Assembly: GCA_944322395.1 (NCBI GenBank)
Contig: CALUPA010000001.1
Coordinates: forward strand, 1-64,000
Direction of reading: 5' to 3'
DNA: 64,000 nt
DNA from: an uncultured Phocaeicola sp.
GTDB taxonomy: Bacteria; Bacteroidota; Bacteroidia; Bacteroidales; Bacteroidaceae
Both the position numbers and the translations under genes were made by a program. The notes beneath the pieces are model-generated. The model worked only from the letters and a program-made list of their open reading frames with translations, was not told where the DNA came from and made no database searches. Of this stretch, positions 48,087-56,363 are shown piece by piece. Every line of letters starts with the position of its first letter. Position 1 is the first letter of the stretch.

Positions 48087-48417
48087 GTGTGTTGTTAATC
48101 TATGTGTTATTAAATGTAATTATTTACAAAAATAAAGAATTTAGCCATATGCCCTTTGTCTATATATAAATATTTTAATGGATTGTATTTGTCGGATATC
48201 TATTAAACAATTATCATGTGGGCATATATTTTTAAAAATTAAGTATAACGCCGATGCGATGACTTATTCTCTGAAAATGTGCCTTTTACGATGTTTACAG
48301 ACGCTGTTTGAGATTTCTCTGGCTGCTAGAAAAGGATAAAAAACGGATAAAATATTCCTGAAATGTTTTGTAAATTCAAATAAATGTCATACATTTGCAC
48401 CCGCAATCGAAAATGAT
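48087..48417. other. Intergenic region with two divergent promoters
   Basis: Minus-strand TATTTTTG at 48127-48134 is the -7 box of the C10 protease gene, and plus-strand TACATTTG at 48390-48397 is that of tRNA-Lys. Between them I see no ORF, hairpin or repeat of note. Confidence 0.5.
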
Positions 48418-48490
48418 GCACTCTTAGCTCAGTTGGTAGAGCAACTGACTCTTAATCAGTGGGTCCAGGGTTCGAATCCCTGAGGGTGTA
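48418..48490 (+). tRNA. tRNA-Lys (anticodon CUU)
   Basis: A 73-nt cloverleaf: acceptor GCACTCT/AGGGTGT, D-arm GCTC...GAGC, anticodon stem ACTGA/TCAGT with loop CTCTTAA (anticodon CTT at 48451-48453), and TPsiC arm CAGGG-TTCGAAT-CCCTG. CCA is not encoded. It has a -7 box 21 nt upstream and a terminator at 48548-48583. Confidence 0.97.
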
Positions 48491-48547
48491 CGTACACTGA
48501 CGGTTATTTGGATTGGGGAATTCATTGGCCGGAAAAAACGAATAAGG

Positions 48548-48583
48548 AGTCCTTTAAATCGTGAAGATTTGAAGGACTTTTTT
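48548..48583 (+). terminator. Terminator of tRNA-Lys
   Basis: AGTCCTTTAAATC pairs with GATTTGAAGGACT (one G-U pair) around GTGAA, followed by six T residues. Confidence 0.85.
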
Positions 48584-48597
48584 ATTTTTTGTCTGCC

Positions 48598-48627
48598 CAA
48601 AAAAATAAGGGATGCCGAAGCATCCCC
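48598..48627 (-). terminator. Terminator of ric
   Basis: GGGATGC and GCATCCC close a 4-nt loop; on the minus strand the stem is followed by a T-rich run, 26 nt beyond the ric stop. Confidence 0.8.
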
Positions 48628-48652
48628 TTTCAGAAAATTCAATCTTATAATA

Positions 48653-49369
48653 TTAAAACATTCTTTCTTCGAGTTCCAGACTTTTCGGGAACATGATATT
48701 ATTTTCGATATGAATATGCTCGAACAGTGCATTTACGAACTTCTCCAGCTCCGCCATCATGAGTCGGTAAGTACTGCATCCGTCCTGCGGAACTTCAAAA
48801 TTGTTTGTTATCTCCTTGATATGTAAATATCTGTTGCCTTCATTCTCGTGCTCCATGTTCATTACCCTTATAGGATTGGCTATCGATCCGCAGTGCATAG
48901 GCTCGATACTGATATTTCTTTCCGATGCATCGAAAAGTTCAAGCAGGTATGGGAACAGTACGTTTTCTTCTTTCTGCAGATGGTTTTCCAGGTCTTCAAG
49001 CGAAACGCTGACCAGATTGTACAGCTCGTTCAGTTCCGGATGTCTCTCTCTATGAGCATTTCTAACCTTTTCTATCAGTTCCAGAAGTACCGGACCATTG
49101 TTTCTGATGCCGCGGTGATGTATCTTGAGAACATAGTCGATAAGCAGGTCGATAGGCCAGGATGCAAACGGAATGCCACCTTCCGAAACAGTGCTGTTGT
49201 CATTTATAGCGCTGATAACAGTATCTACATCTACATTGGCATTCTTGCACGCCTCATCCAGGGCAACCTGACCGTGACAGCAGAAATCTATTCCAAACTT
49301 ATAGAACACACTTGCCGTAGAAAATCTTTCGGCTACGATATCTCCAACATTTCTCTTTCTTAAATCCAT
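48653..49369 (-). CDS. ric: RIC/ScdA/YtfE-type iron-sulfur cluster repair protein
   Basis: The 238-residue product has the ScdA N-terminal domain (NVGDIVAERFSTASVFYKFGIDFCCHGQVALDEAC with its CC pair) and a hemerythrin-like di-iron domain with spaced histidines (HHRGIRNN, HRERHPEL, HLQKEENVLFP, EHENEG, HIHIENNIMFP). It repairs iron-sulfur clusters damaged by nitric oxide or oxidants. A dyad upstream of its promoter suggests control by a CRP/FNR-type regulator. Confidence 0.93.
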   Translation of the reverse strand: MDLRKRNVGDIVAERFSTASVFYKFGIDFCCHGQVALDEACKNANVDVDTVISAINDNSTVSEGGIPFASWPIDLLIDYVLKIHHRGIRNNGPVLLELIEKVRNAHRERHPELNELYNLVSVSLEDLENHLQKEENVLFPYLLELFDASERNISIEPMHCGSIANPIRVMNMEHENEGNRYLHIKEITNNFEVPQDGCSTYRLMMAELEKFVNALFEHIHIENNIMFPKSLELEERMF

Positions 49370-49395
49370 ATTACTTAGTATTTAATTGTTTGCTG

Positions 49396-49403
49396 CAAAG
49401 GTA
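49396..49403 (-). promoter_or_regulatory. -7 element of ric
   Basis: Minus-strand TACCTTTG matches TAnnTTTG 26 nt before the ATG. Confidence 0.65.
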
Positions 49404-49424
49404 AGGGTAATATGTCGTGCGAAC

Positions 49425-49440
49425 CGTAACATTTGTTACG
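49425..49440 (-). promoter_or_regulatory. Dyad CGTAAC-N4-GTTACG centred near -43 of the ric promoter
   Basis: CGTAACATTTGTTACG has perfect 6-bp arms. Taking transcription to begin about 7 nt past the -7 box (near 49389), its centre is about 43 nt upstream, the class II activator position used by CRP/FNR-family proteins such as HcpR. Confidence 0.55.
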
Positions 49441-50091
49441 TGGCAGCATAATAATGGTTAATAGATATTGGGGGGTGTTGATATGTTAATTGGCATTTTG
49501 ACATTTTGTAATTATAGAGCTTTGAGAATGTCTGGTTTGCGTGCGATGATGCGGGAGGTGCTGAAAATTGCAATGATAAGGATTTGTGAATTAGTAAAGT
49601 GGTATTTATTTATGGGTTGTAACTGATGTATATGTAAGTGATATTGGCTAATATTGTAATTGTATTTTCTTAATAATACGTTTTTCTATTATTATGATAT
49701 TCTGTGTAACCTTTAACTTGCTGATGAAATAGAATAAAATTCCCTGTTTTGCAATGTATTTTCAAATGTTTTGCAAGCCTTCTGAGAACGCTTCGACATT
49801 CAAATCAAGATGTCAAAGCGTTTTGATTGGAATTCCTTGTCGTTTTTTCTTGATTTTTGGGGTAGATAAGTGTTAATTTATTTCGTGTGTTTAAGAACGG
49901 TGTTTATTTTGGTTGATGATTTGTTAAGTATCTATCTTTGTAAGATTAACATTTCTTTCCGGATTGGTATTTCTTAGATTTCTATAAGGTAAGAAGCCTT
50001 GGTGAATTTGTGGCAAAAAGTAAGAAATAGTAATTGAAAAAGTGAAGATTTTTCCGTATGTTTGCGTAAATTTCAAGAATAGAATTAAGTT
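49441..50091. other. Long intergenic region before the accessory island
   Basis: No plausible gene is present. A hairpin with 13-nt arms (AACGCTTCGACAT at 49787-49799 and ATGTCAAAGCGTT at 49810-49822, one mismatch) is followed by TTTT and may be a terminator or relic. Two -7-type boxes point to the right: TATCTTTG at 49933-49940 and TATGTTTG at 50057-50064, the latter 28 nt before the next ATG. The low GC here marks the entry to the island. Confidence 0.5.
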
Positions 50092-51657
50092 ATGAAATTT
50101 CCAATTGGTATCCAGAGTTTTGAACGCATTATTCAAGAAGGTTATATATATGTTGATAAAACTGACATTATTTATGACCTTACACATAATGGAAGCATTT
50201 ATTTTCTTAGCCGTCCAAGACGGTTCGGAAAGAGCCTTCTTGTTTCTACATTGGAAAACTATTATTCAGGACGTAAGGAACTGTTCAGTGGTCTTGCCAT
50301 AGAAAAGATGGAGACTGAATGGAACGAGTATCCCGTTTTCCATGTAGATTTCAATGCGACTAATTTCACAAAGGAAAATACACTGGAACAGAAATTGAAT
50401 CTATATATATCTGAATGGGAAATAAAATACTGCTTACCATCAGCTGAAGGCCGTTATGATTTGGGTGACCGCTTTATAAAGGTTCTTGAAGCCGCTCATC
50501 TTCAGACTGGCCGACGTGCAGTGGTACTTGTAGATGAATACGACAAACCTATTCTTGATGTACTGGATGTGGATAACAATCTGGAAGACCAACATCGCAA
50601 TATTCTGAAAGCTTTTTATTCCGTGTTTAAGGGAGCGGACAAACATCTGCAGTTTGTACTGCTGACAGGTGTAACCAAGTTCTCGCAGGTAAGCGTGTTC
50701 AGCGGATTCAACCAGCCGAAAGATATAAGTATGGATGTAAGGTATGAAGCTCTTTGTGGTATTACCCAGGAGGAGATTGGAAAATATTTTACTGAACCTG
50801 TATCGCAAATGGCCGTTGAGTATCAGTGTACACCGGATGAAATGTATAAACTGCTGAAGAAACAGTATGATGGTTACCACTTCAGTAAACGTATGACTGA
50901 CATATATAACCCTTTCAGCTTGTTGAACGCTCTTGACAAAATGAGTATTGATGACTATTGGTTCAGCACAGGAACTCCCACATATCTGATTCGTCTGCTC
51001 AACCATTCACATGAGAGGATGAACGAATTTACCGGAAAATATTATACTCCGGCAGAATTTATAGACTACAAAGCAGACGTGGAACGCCCTTTGCCTATGA
51101 TATATCAAAGCGGGTATCTTACAATAAAAGCTTACGACAGAGATTTCAATACCTTCCTTCTTGATTTCCCGAACAATGAGGTAAAGGGCGGATTCCTTAC
51201 AATGGTGGCTTCATCATATCTCCAGCCATCAGAAGAAACAGGCGGTTGAATTAGAAGCCTTGTTGTAGCAATGCGTAAAGGTGATGTGGAGCGTGTCCGC
51301 GAGCTGTTCACTTCTTTCCTCTCCGGCATCCCTTACACAATGCGCCGCAAGGAAAACGAGGTGGAGCGTGAACGGTATTTCCAATATACCTTCTATCTCA
51401 TAATGCGTCTTGTAAGTGTTTATACTGTCTATGCCGAGAAGGTACAGAGCCAGGGACGTGTGGACTGCATAGTGGAAACATCGGACTATGTATATATCTT
51501 TGAGTTCAAACTGGACGGTACGGCCCAAGAGGCGCTTCAACAGATAGAAGAAAAAGGATATGCGTGTGAATATGCAGCCGATAGACGCAAAGTTTATAAG
51601 ATCGGTGCATCATTCTCTTCTGAAACGGGGACTATTTGTGATTGGGGAGTGAGGTAA
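50092..51657 (+). pseudogene. AAA-ATPase-like/PD-(D/E)XK nuclease (DUF1703 type) split by one in-frame TGA
   Basis: Residues 1-385 form the AAA-like part: FPIGIQSFERIIQEGYIYVDKT, the P-loop-like FLSRPRRFGKSLLVSTLE and VVLVDEYDKPILD. After a TGA at 51247-51249 the same frame continues through IRSLVVAMRKGDVERVRELFTSF to a PD-(D/E)XK end (GRVDCIVETSDYVYIFEFKLDG) stopping at 51657. The break is a single nonsense codon after GG, where a TGG would restore the frame. A separate restart at ATG 51271 could make the 128-residue nuclease piece alone. The family is very common and often multi-copy in Bacteroidetes; its role is not established. Confidence 0.78.
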
Positions 51658-51703
51658 ACAGATGGTAGATGGTGATAAAACAGTAATTAAACGGTATTTA
51701 AAC

Positions 51704-51789
51704 ACTGTTTAGATTGTGTTTATTGAGTGTTTAATAAGTGTTCATTGAAATAATAAAAATATGAACTATTCAAATTTTTCGAATAGTTC
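51704..51789 (+). repeat. First copy of an 86-bp hairpin-bearing tail
   Basis: Begins ACTGTTTAGATTGTG and ends in the hairpin GAACTATTC...GAATAGTTC (51763-51789). It aligns along its length, roughly 80 percent by eye, with 53526-53610 on the other side of the AlbA_2 gene. Confidence 0.7.
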
Positions 51790-51799
51790 TAAGTTAAAG

Positions 51800-51838
51800 A
51801 ATCGAGTTGCTCAGAGTTACTGGACAACTCGATTTTCA
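51800..51838 (+). terminator. Terminator after the broken nuclease gene
   Basis: AATCGAGTTG (51800-51809) pairs perfectly with CAACTCGATT (51825-51834), then TTTC. Confidence 0.7.
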
Positions 51839-51896
51839 TTTATGAAAAGATGAATTCTCTGTTCATTTTTATAACTTAATTATTAAGGAATTTTAT

Positions 51897-51904
51897 TATC
51901 TTTG
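51897..51904 (+). promoter_or_regulatory. -7 element of the AlbA_2 gene
   Basis: TATCTTTG matches TAnnTTTG 57 nt before the ATG at 51962. Confidence 0.6.
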
Positions 51905-51961
51905 CAATTAAGCGTTTACATAGTTTGAAGTCGTTTTTTTATCCAGTAAACTAAATATATT

Positions 51962-53515
51962 ATGGCAATACCTATCAATATCGAAGATATCTTAAACAAA
52001 CGTAAGATAGAATCTAATCGCATCGAATTTAAAAAAGGATGGAATCCTGATAAGATCTATCGTACCATTTGCGCTTTTGCCAATGATTTTGATAATATCG
52101 GTGGAGGATATATTGTCGTAGGTGTAGAAGAGGAGGAAAAAACAGGTATAGCAAAACGGCCGGTTGCAGGTATATATATAGAAGAACTGGACAAGATCCA
52201 GCGTGAGATGATAGGTTACAACAATAAGATTGAACCGTTCTATCTGCCACGAATAGATGTACAGGAGGTTGATGAAAAATATGTACTGCTTATCTGGGTT
52301 CCGGCAGGTGTGAATCGTCCGTACAATGTACGCGAGCGGGTTACTGCAGGCAATCAGTCGCCATGCAGATGGTATGTCCGTAGCGGTACAAATACTATTG
52401 AGGCGAAAGGGGCGGTGTTGGACGAATTGCGGGAAATGGCAAACCGTACTCCATTCGACGAAAGAGGAAATGAGAATATAGAACTGACAGATATATCAAG
52501 AGCCTTGGTTCTTGATTACCTTCAGACTGTCAACAGTCGTTTAGTGGCAGGTTTTGAGCAGCTATCCCTGTCAGAACTATTGTCGCAGATGGATCTCTTT
52601 GTAGGGCCTATAGAACGCCAATTGATCAAGAATGTTGCAGCCATGATGTTTTGTAAGAATCCGGCCAAATTCTTTCCGACTACACAGGTGGATATTGTCA
52701 TCTTCCCTGAAGGGTGTGTCAGGAATCCCAACAATATGATTGAAGTCCCGAAAATTGTCGGACCAGTACCCGATATGATAAAACAGGCGTTGGACTATAT
52801 CAGAACCAATGTCATCAAGAAGCGTATTATCAAGCAGAGAGACAAGGCTGAATCAATAACCTTCTTCAACTATCCTTATCAGGCTATTGAAGAGGCAGTT
52901 GTTAATGCCCTCTATCATAGAGATTATCAGGAGCGGGAGCCGGTTGAGATTACTATTGAGCCGGATAAGATTTCTATTCTCAGCTATGCCGGTCCGGACC
53001 GTTCCATCAGTATTGATGCTATTCAGAAGGCAGAGCGACTTAAGTCACGTCGCTACCGCAACCGTCGTTTAGGTGATTACCTTAAAGAACTTAAGCTGTC
53101 TGAAGGTAGAGGAACCGGCATTCCGACCATACAAGATGAGTTAAGAAGAAACGGCTCCGGAAGTGCTGTAATTGAGACAAACGAGGAACGAAGCTACTTT
53201 CTGATTGAGATTCCTTGTAGAGAAGGGTTTGAGGATGAGCCATTAAATGGCACGATAAATGGCACGATAAATGGCACGATAAATTATGATATAAATGAGC
53301 GTGAGAGTGATGTGCTTATAGCTATTGCCAATTCCCCTAATATCAAAAAGGGAGAACTGGCTGAGCGGTTGGATATTGCTATTCGGACACTTTCTCGGAG
53401 TATTCAAATTCTTTCTTCTGAACCATATTCGCTAATAGAGTATCATGGGGCAAAAAAAACAGGCGGTTATGTACTGACAGAGAGAGGAGAAGCGTATATT
53501 AAATCGTTGAAATAG
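51962..53515 (+). CDS. AlbA_2 (Schlafen-like) domain protein with HATPase-like and winged-helix C terminus
   Basis: The 517-residue protein begins with an AlbA_2 domain (IESNRIEFKKGWNPDKIYRTICAFANDFDNIGGGYIVVGVEEE), continues with a RecG-like/HATPase_c_4 region (FNYPYQAIEEAVVNALYHRDYQEREPVEI, then GRGTGIPTIQDELRRNG) and ends in a winged-helix module (KKGELAERLDIAIRTLSRSIQIL). Such proteins are called transcriptional regulators or helicase-like, but the true activity is unproven; related Schlafen-type domains occur in anti-phage genes. A 12-bp unit repeated three times (53245-53280) makes an NGTI-NGTI-NGTI linker before the winged helix. It is flanked by the duplicated tail element. Confidence 0.87.
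   Translation: MAIPINIEDILNKRKIESNRIEFKKGWNPDKIYRTICAFANDFDNIGGGYIVVGVEEEEKTGIAKRPVAGIYIEELDKIQREMIGYNNKIEPFYLPRIDVQEVDEKYVLLIWVPAGVNRPYNVRERVTAGNQSPCRWYVRSGTNTIEAKGAVLDELREMANRTPFDERGNENIELTDISRALVLDYLQTVNSRLVAGFEQLSLSELLSQMDLFVGPIERQLIKNVAAMMFCKNPAKFFPTTQVDIVIFPEGCVRNPNNMIEVPKIVGPVPDMIKQALDYIRTNVIKKRIIKQRDKAESITFFNYPYQAIEEAVVNALYHRDYQEREPVEITIEPDKISILSYAGPDRSISIDAIQKAERLKSRRYRNRRLGDYLKELKLSEGRGTGIPTIQDELRRNGSGSAVIETNEERSYFLIEIPCREGFEDEPLNGTINGTINGTINYDINERESDVLIAIANSPNIKKGELAERLDIAIRTLSRSIQILSSEPYSLIEYHGAKKTGGYVLTERGEAYIKSLK
53245..53280 (+). repeat. In-frame 12-bp tandem repeat (three copies)
   Basis: AAATGGCACGAT occurs three times without change, plus a 4-nt partial copy, encoding repeated N-G-T-I. 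Copy-number change would lengthen the linker without shifting the frame. Confidence 0.9.
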
Positions 53516-53525
53516 TCAATGAAGT

Positions 53526-53613
53526 ACTGTTTAGACTGTGTTCATTAACTGTTTAGTGAGTGTTCACTGAAATAATAAATTTTGAACTATCCGGATTTTC
53601 CGGATAGTTCAAA
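53526..53613. repeat. Second copy of the hairpin-bearing tail, also a bidirectional terminator
   Basis: Aligns with 51704-51789. The hairpin here is a perfect 15-bp stem (53581-53595 with 53599-53613). Relative to copy one both arms change together (ATTC/GAAT to ATCCGG/CCGGAT), so pairing is kept. It lies between the convergent AlbA_2 and KAP genes. Confidence 0.75.
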
Positions 53614-53683
53614 GTGGATATATGAATAGTTTGGTAACTCCGAATAACAGATAAAGCTATACCAATAAATTGTCGAAATTTCA

Positions 53684-56215
53684 TTAGGATTCGATTTTTA
53701 TATTTTTAAATTTGAATTTTACGTATGAATTATATCCATATTTTTTGAAGATTGAAAGGAACTCTTTAAATTCTGAAATAATAGGAGATTCATACTTTAA
53801 TCCCATGATGTAATTATAAAAATTATCCCAGTTTCCCCATATTCTAGTAACATTAGCACTGATAGCATATTCTGAGTTTGTGTTAGGACTAAAATAAGTA
53901 AAAATATTCTGAATGAAATCTTCTAAGTGGTCTTTTGCGTATTTTTTCATTAGATTTATTGATTCTTCCGAATGTTTATATTCTATATGTATAGTTCCGT
54001 CACTATTAGAAATAGATTCTTGGTATGCTGTATCTCTCCAACATTTTAACACATCAGACATGGTGTGTCCTTCAAATAAATACAGTCTAAGAATATTTGT
54101 TTGCATTTCAATGACTTCATCTTTAGTAAAAATATTATTTTCATCATAGTTGCCGTTACGGAATAAAGAAAACAGATACCTCATTTGGTAAAAGTTGATA
54201 CCATTTTCACTAAGACACTTTCTCATTTCATTTCTGTCTTCGTCTGTAAAACCATTTGGTTCATTGAATTGTAAATACAGATCTTGTAAAAGTATATCTA
54301 TAAAGCTGAAATCAAAAAATATTAGATTACCCAATAAACTACCGGAATAAAAGTCAAGATGTAACAGTTTATATATGTCATGTTTGTTATTTGATTTTTC
54401 GCTATGTATTCTGTTTATAAGTGAAGTTGATTTATTTACCATCCATTCTTTTATAGTAGGTTTCATCTTTTCAAATGGCAGTTCATTAAGTTTTTCCCAT
54501 TCTTTTTCGGATATGTCAGTTTCTAACAAATTATATTTAAAGTATCTTTCCGTGTAATGTGGATTGTTGATACTCCTTGTTTCAGAACTCTTATATTCTC
54601 CGAATAAGGCGTTCATGAAATCTGTAATGATGTTTATATCATTATCCGTAATATGTAAATCATCTTTATGTTGAGTAATATATTCAATGATATTAAAATA
54701 TTTTCTACCTGTTATTTTGCTTGTCTTTTTTTCTTCATCTTGAACATTCTTTTCGTCATAATATACAAACTTTTTACCGTATTGTTCGTATTTTAATATT
54801 TCACTCTTTCTTTTTACTAAAAGATCAACGACAGGTTTATATTGTTGTCTGAATAATTCCAATGTGAAATAATCACAGATGTCTATTTCTCCATGCAGCT
54901 TTCTTAGGCTGAATATCATTTGGTTGGCAATGCGTTTTACATTCCTGATAGATTTGATAAAATACATTGGATTAATACTACCGTATTTATTACCGTTTAA
55001 TAAATCATTTAATTGCTTAAATTCCTCATTGTCTAAACTGTCTTTTATATTCAAAACAAGTAACTCTTTCAAAGTACTAGAATCCGCTTTTGGCAATTCG
55101 TATTCTTCTTGTAGGATTTTCTCTGTATATCTTAAACTATAATTTTCAAATTGTTTTTTCAAGGTGTCCATAACATATTTCTTGTCGTATGCAAGAATGA
55201 AATATATATTAGGAAGGCTTGACGTGTTGCGTACCAAACGGAATATTTCTTCCATTTCTTCATAATTCAGTCTGTCTATGTCATCTATAAAAATAAAGAA
55301 CTTTTTGTTAATATAGCTCATACTATATTTCAGTTCTTTAAATAATTCGGATGTTGTTTTGTTTAATGTAGAAGTGATTATTCCGGTAATAGCTTTAACA
55401 CCTGTATTTCCGATAGCTGAAATAACATTTGCATATTTTGTTAAATCTTTTGCAATCATTGTGTCGTATGGTGACAGTTTGCTACTTAACTCATTAAGGA
55501 ATATATGTGTAAGATCTGATTTCTTAGAATAATACCAGGGATTGAAATCCATAATTACAAATTCACCCTTATATTTTTTATTGAGGTACTCTTTCATAAG
55601 ATTCATGAATGAAGTTTTACCGTCACCCCACGGAGCAATTATTCCAAAAGTAAAGGCTTCATTTTCCGGATTTGTTGCTACTAATTTTTCAACGGCATCT
55701 TTGGCGTTTATATTGCGGTTTAATAAATCGTTTTCTTCTTTGGTTATTGGCTGGTCAATAAGAAAACCGTTGGTTGAAACGTAGCTGTTGACTTTATCTT
55801 TCTTTAGAAAGTTTATACTTGAATATAGGCATAATAATGGTATTATGTCGATATAGCATAAAAATGAGGGAAATGTTAGAGTAAATGCTGTATTTGATGT
55901 ACACCTGTAATAAATGTATAATCCAAAAACGAACAGGGACATACCGATTCTTTTGTCTGAAACCATTGAATCTTGTTTCCTTTTTTGAATTGTCATGTAA
56001 ACCAAAATAATAGCACAGACTAAAAATAATATTGTAGTGATAATATTTACTGAAAACTTTGATAATATAGGATTTATGATAAATGCTTCAAATATTTCTT
56101 CTAAAGGTTGTTTGAACCCCAGATATATAACGAGAATTGTAATCGTGAAATAATTATTTTTTATGAAAGATATAAGCCTATAGTTATTCATATTATTTGC
56201 GTCGAAATTATACAT
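53684..56215 (-). CDS. Membrane-anchored KAP-family P-loop NTPase
   Basis: The 843-residue protein has four hydrophobic segments in its first 135 residues arranged as two pairs, then Walker A APWGDGKTS (about 194-203) and the KAP-type Walker B FFIFIDDIDRL (about 306-316). A long helical C-terminal region of unknown fold follows. KAP NTPases are membrane-associated and are found in phage-defence loci, including abortive infection. I prefer ATG 56215 (MYNFDANN) because a -7 element lies just upstream; the open frame continues to 56293. It is AT-rich compared with the housekeeping genes and divergent from the helicase operon. Confidence 0.85.
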   Translation of the reverse strand: MYNFDANNMNNYRLISFIKNNYFTITILVIYLGFKQPLEEIFEAFIINPILSKFSVNIITTILFLVCAIILVYMTIQKRKQDSMVSDKRIGMSLFVFGLYIYYRCTSNTAFTLTFPSFLCYIDIIPLLCLYSSINFLKKDKVNSYVSTNGFLIDQPITKEENDLLNRNINAKDAVEKLVATNPENEAFTFGIIAPWGDGKTSFMNLMKEYLNKKYKGEFVIMDFNPWYYSKKSDLTHIFLNELSSKLSPYDTMIAKDLTKYANVISAIGNTGVKAITGIITSTLNKTTSELFKELKYSMSYINKKFFIFIDDIDRLNYEEMEEIFRLVRNTSSLPNIYFILAYDKKYVMDTLKKQFENYSLRYTEKILQEEYELPKADSSTLKELLVLNIKDSLDNEEFKQLNDLLNGNKYGSINPMYFIKSIRNVKRIANQMIFSLRKLHGEIDICDYFTLELFRQQYKPVVDLLVKRKSEILKYEQYGKKFVYYDEKNVQDEEKKTSKITGRKYFNIIEYITQHKDDLHITDNDINIITDFMNALFGEYKSSETRSINNPHYTERYFKYNLLETDISEKEWEKLNELPFEKMKPTIKEWMVNKSTSLINRIHSEKSNNKHDIYKLLHLDFYSGSLLGNLIFFDFSFIDILLQDLYLQFNEPNGFTDEDRNEMRKCLSENGINFYQMRYLFSLFRNGNYDENNIFTKDEVIEMQTNILRLYLFEGHTMSDVLKCWRDTAYQESISNSDGTIHIEYKHSEESINLMKKYAKDHLEDFIQNIFTYFSPNTNSEYAISANVTRIWGNWDNFYNYIMGLKYESPIISEFKEFLSIFKKYGYNSYVKFKFKNIKIES

Positions 56216-56233
56216 TTTGATTATTGTTATCCA

Positions 56234-56241
56234 CAAAGTTA
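56234..56241 (-). promoter_or_regulatory. -7 element of the KAP NTPase gene
   Basis: Minus-strand TAACTTTG matches TAnnTTTG 18 nt before ATG 56215 and supports that start over the one at 56293. Confidence 0.55.
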
Positions 56242-56325
56242 TATTATTACGTTTAATATTTGAAAAATATTTATCAGTAAGTTGATTAATCATATATGTT
56301 CATTATGATTATAAAAATAAAAGTA

Positions 56326-56333
56326 TATATTTG
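56326..56333 (+). promoter_or_regulatory. -7 element of the helicase-methylase operon
   Basis: TATATTTG matches TAnnTTTG 30 nt before the ATG at 56364. Confidence 0.6.
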
Positions 56334-56363
56334 TAAGTAAATTATTATTAAATAATTCTCAGT

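Noticed and set aside
48147..48224. ATATGCCC and GGGCATAT as a regulatory dyad upstream of the C10 protease
   Set aside because: Only 8-bp arms separated by about 60 nt in AT-rich DNA, expected by chance.
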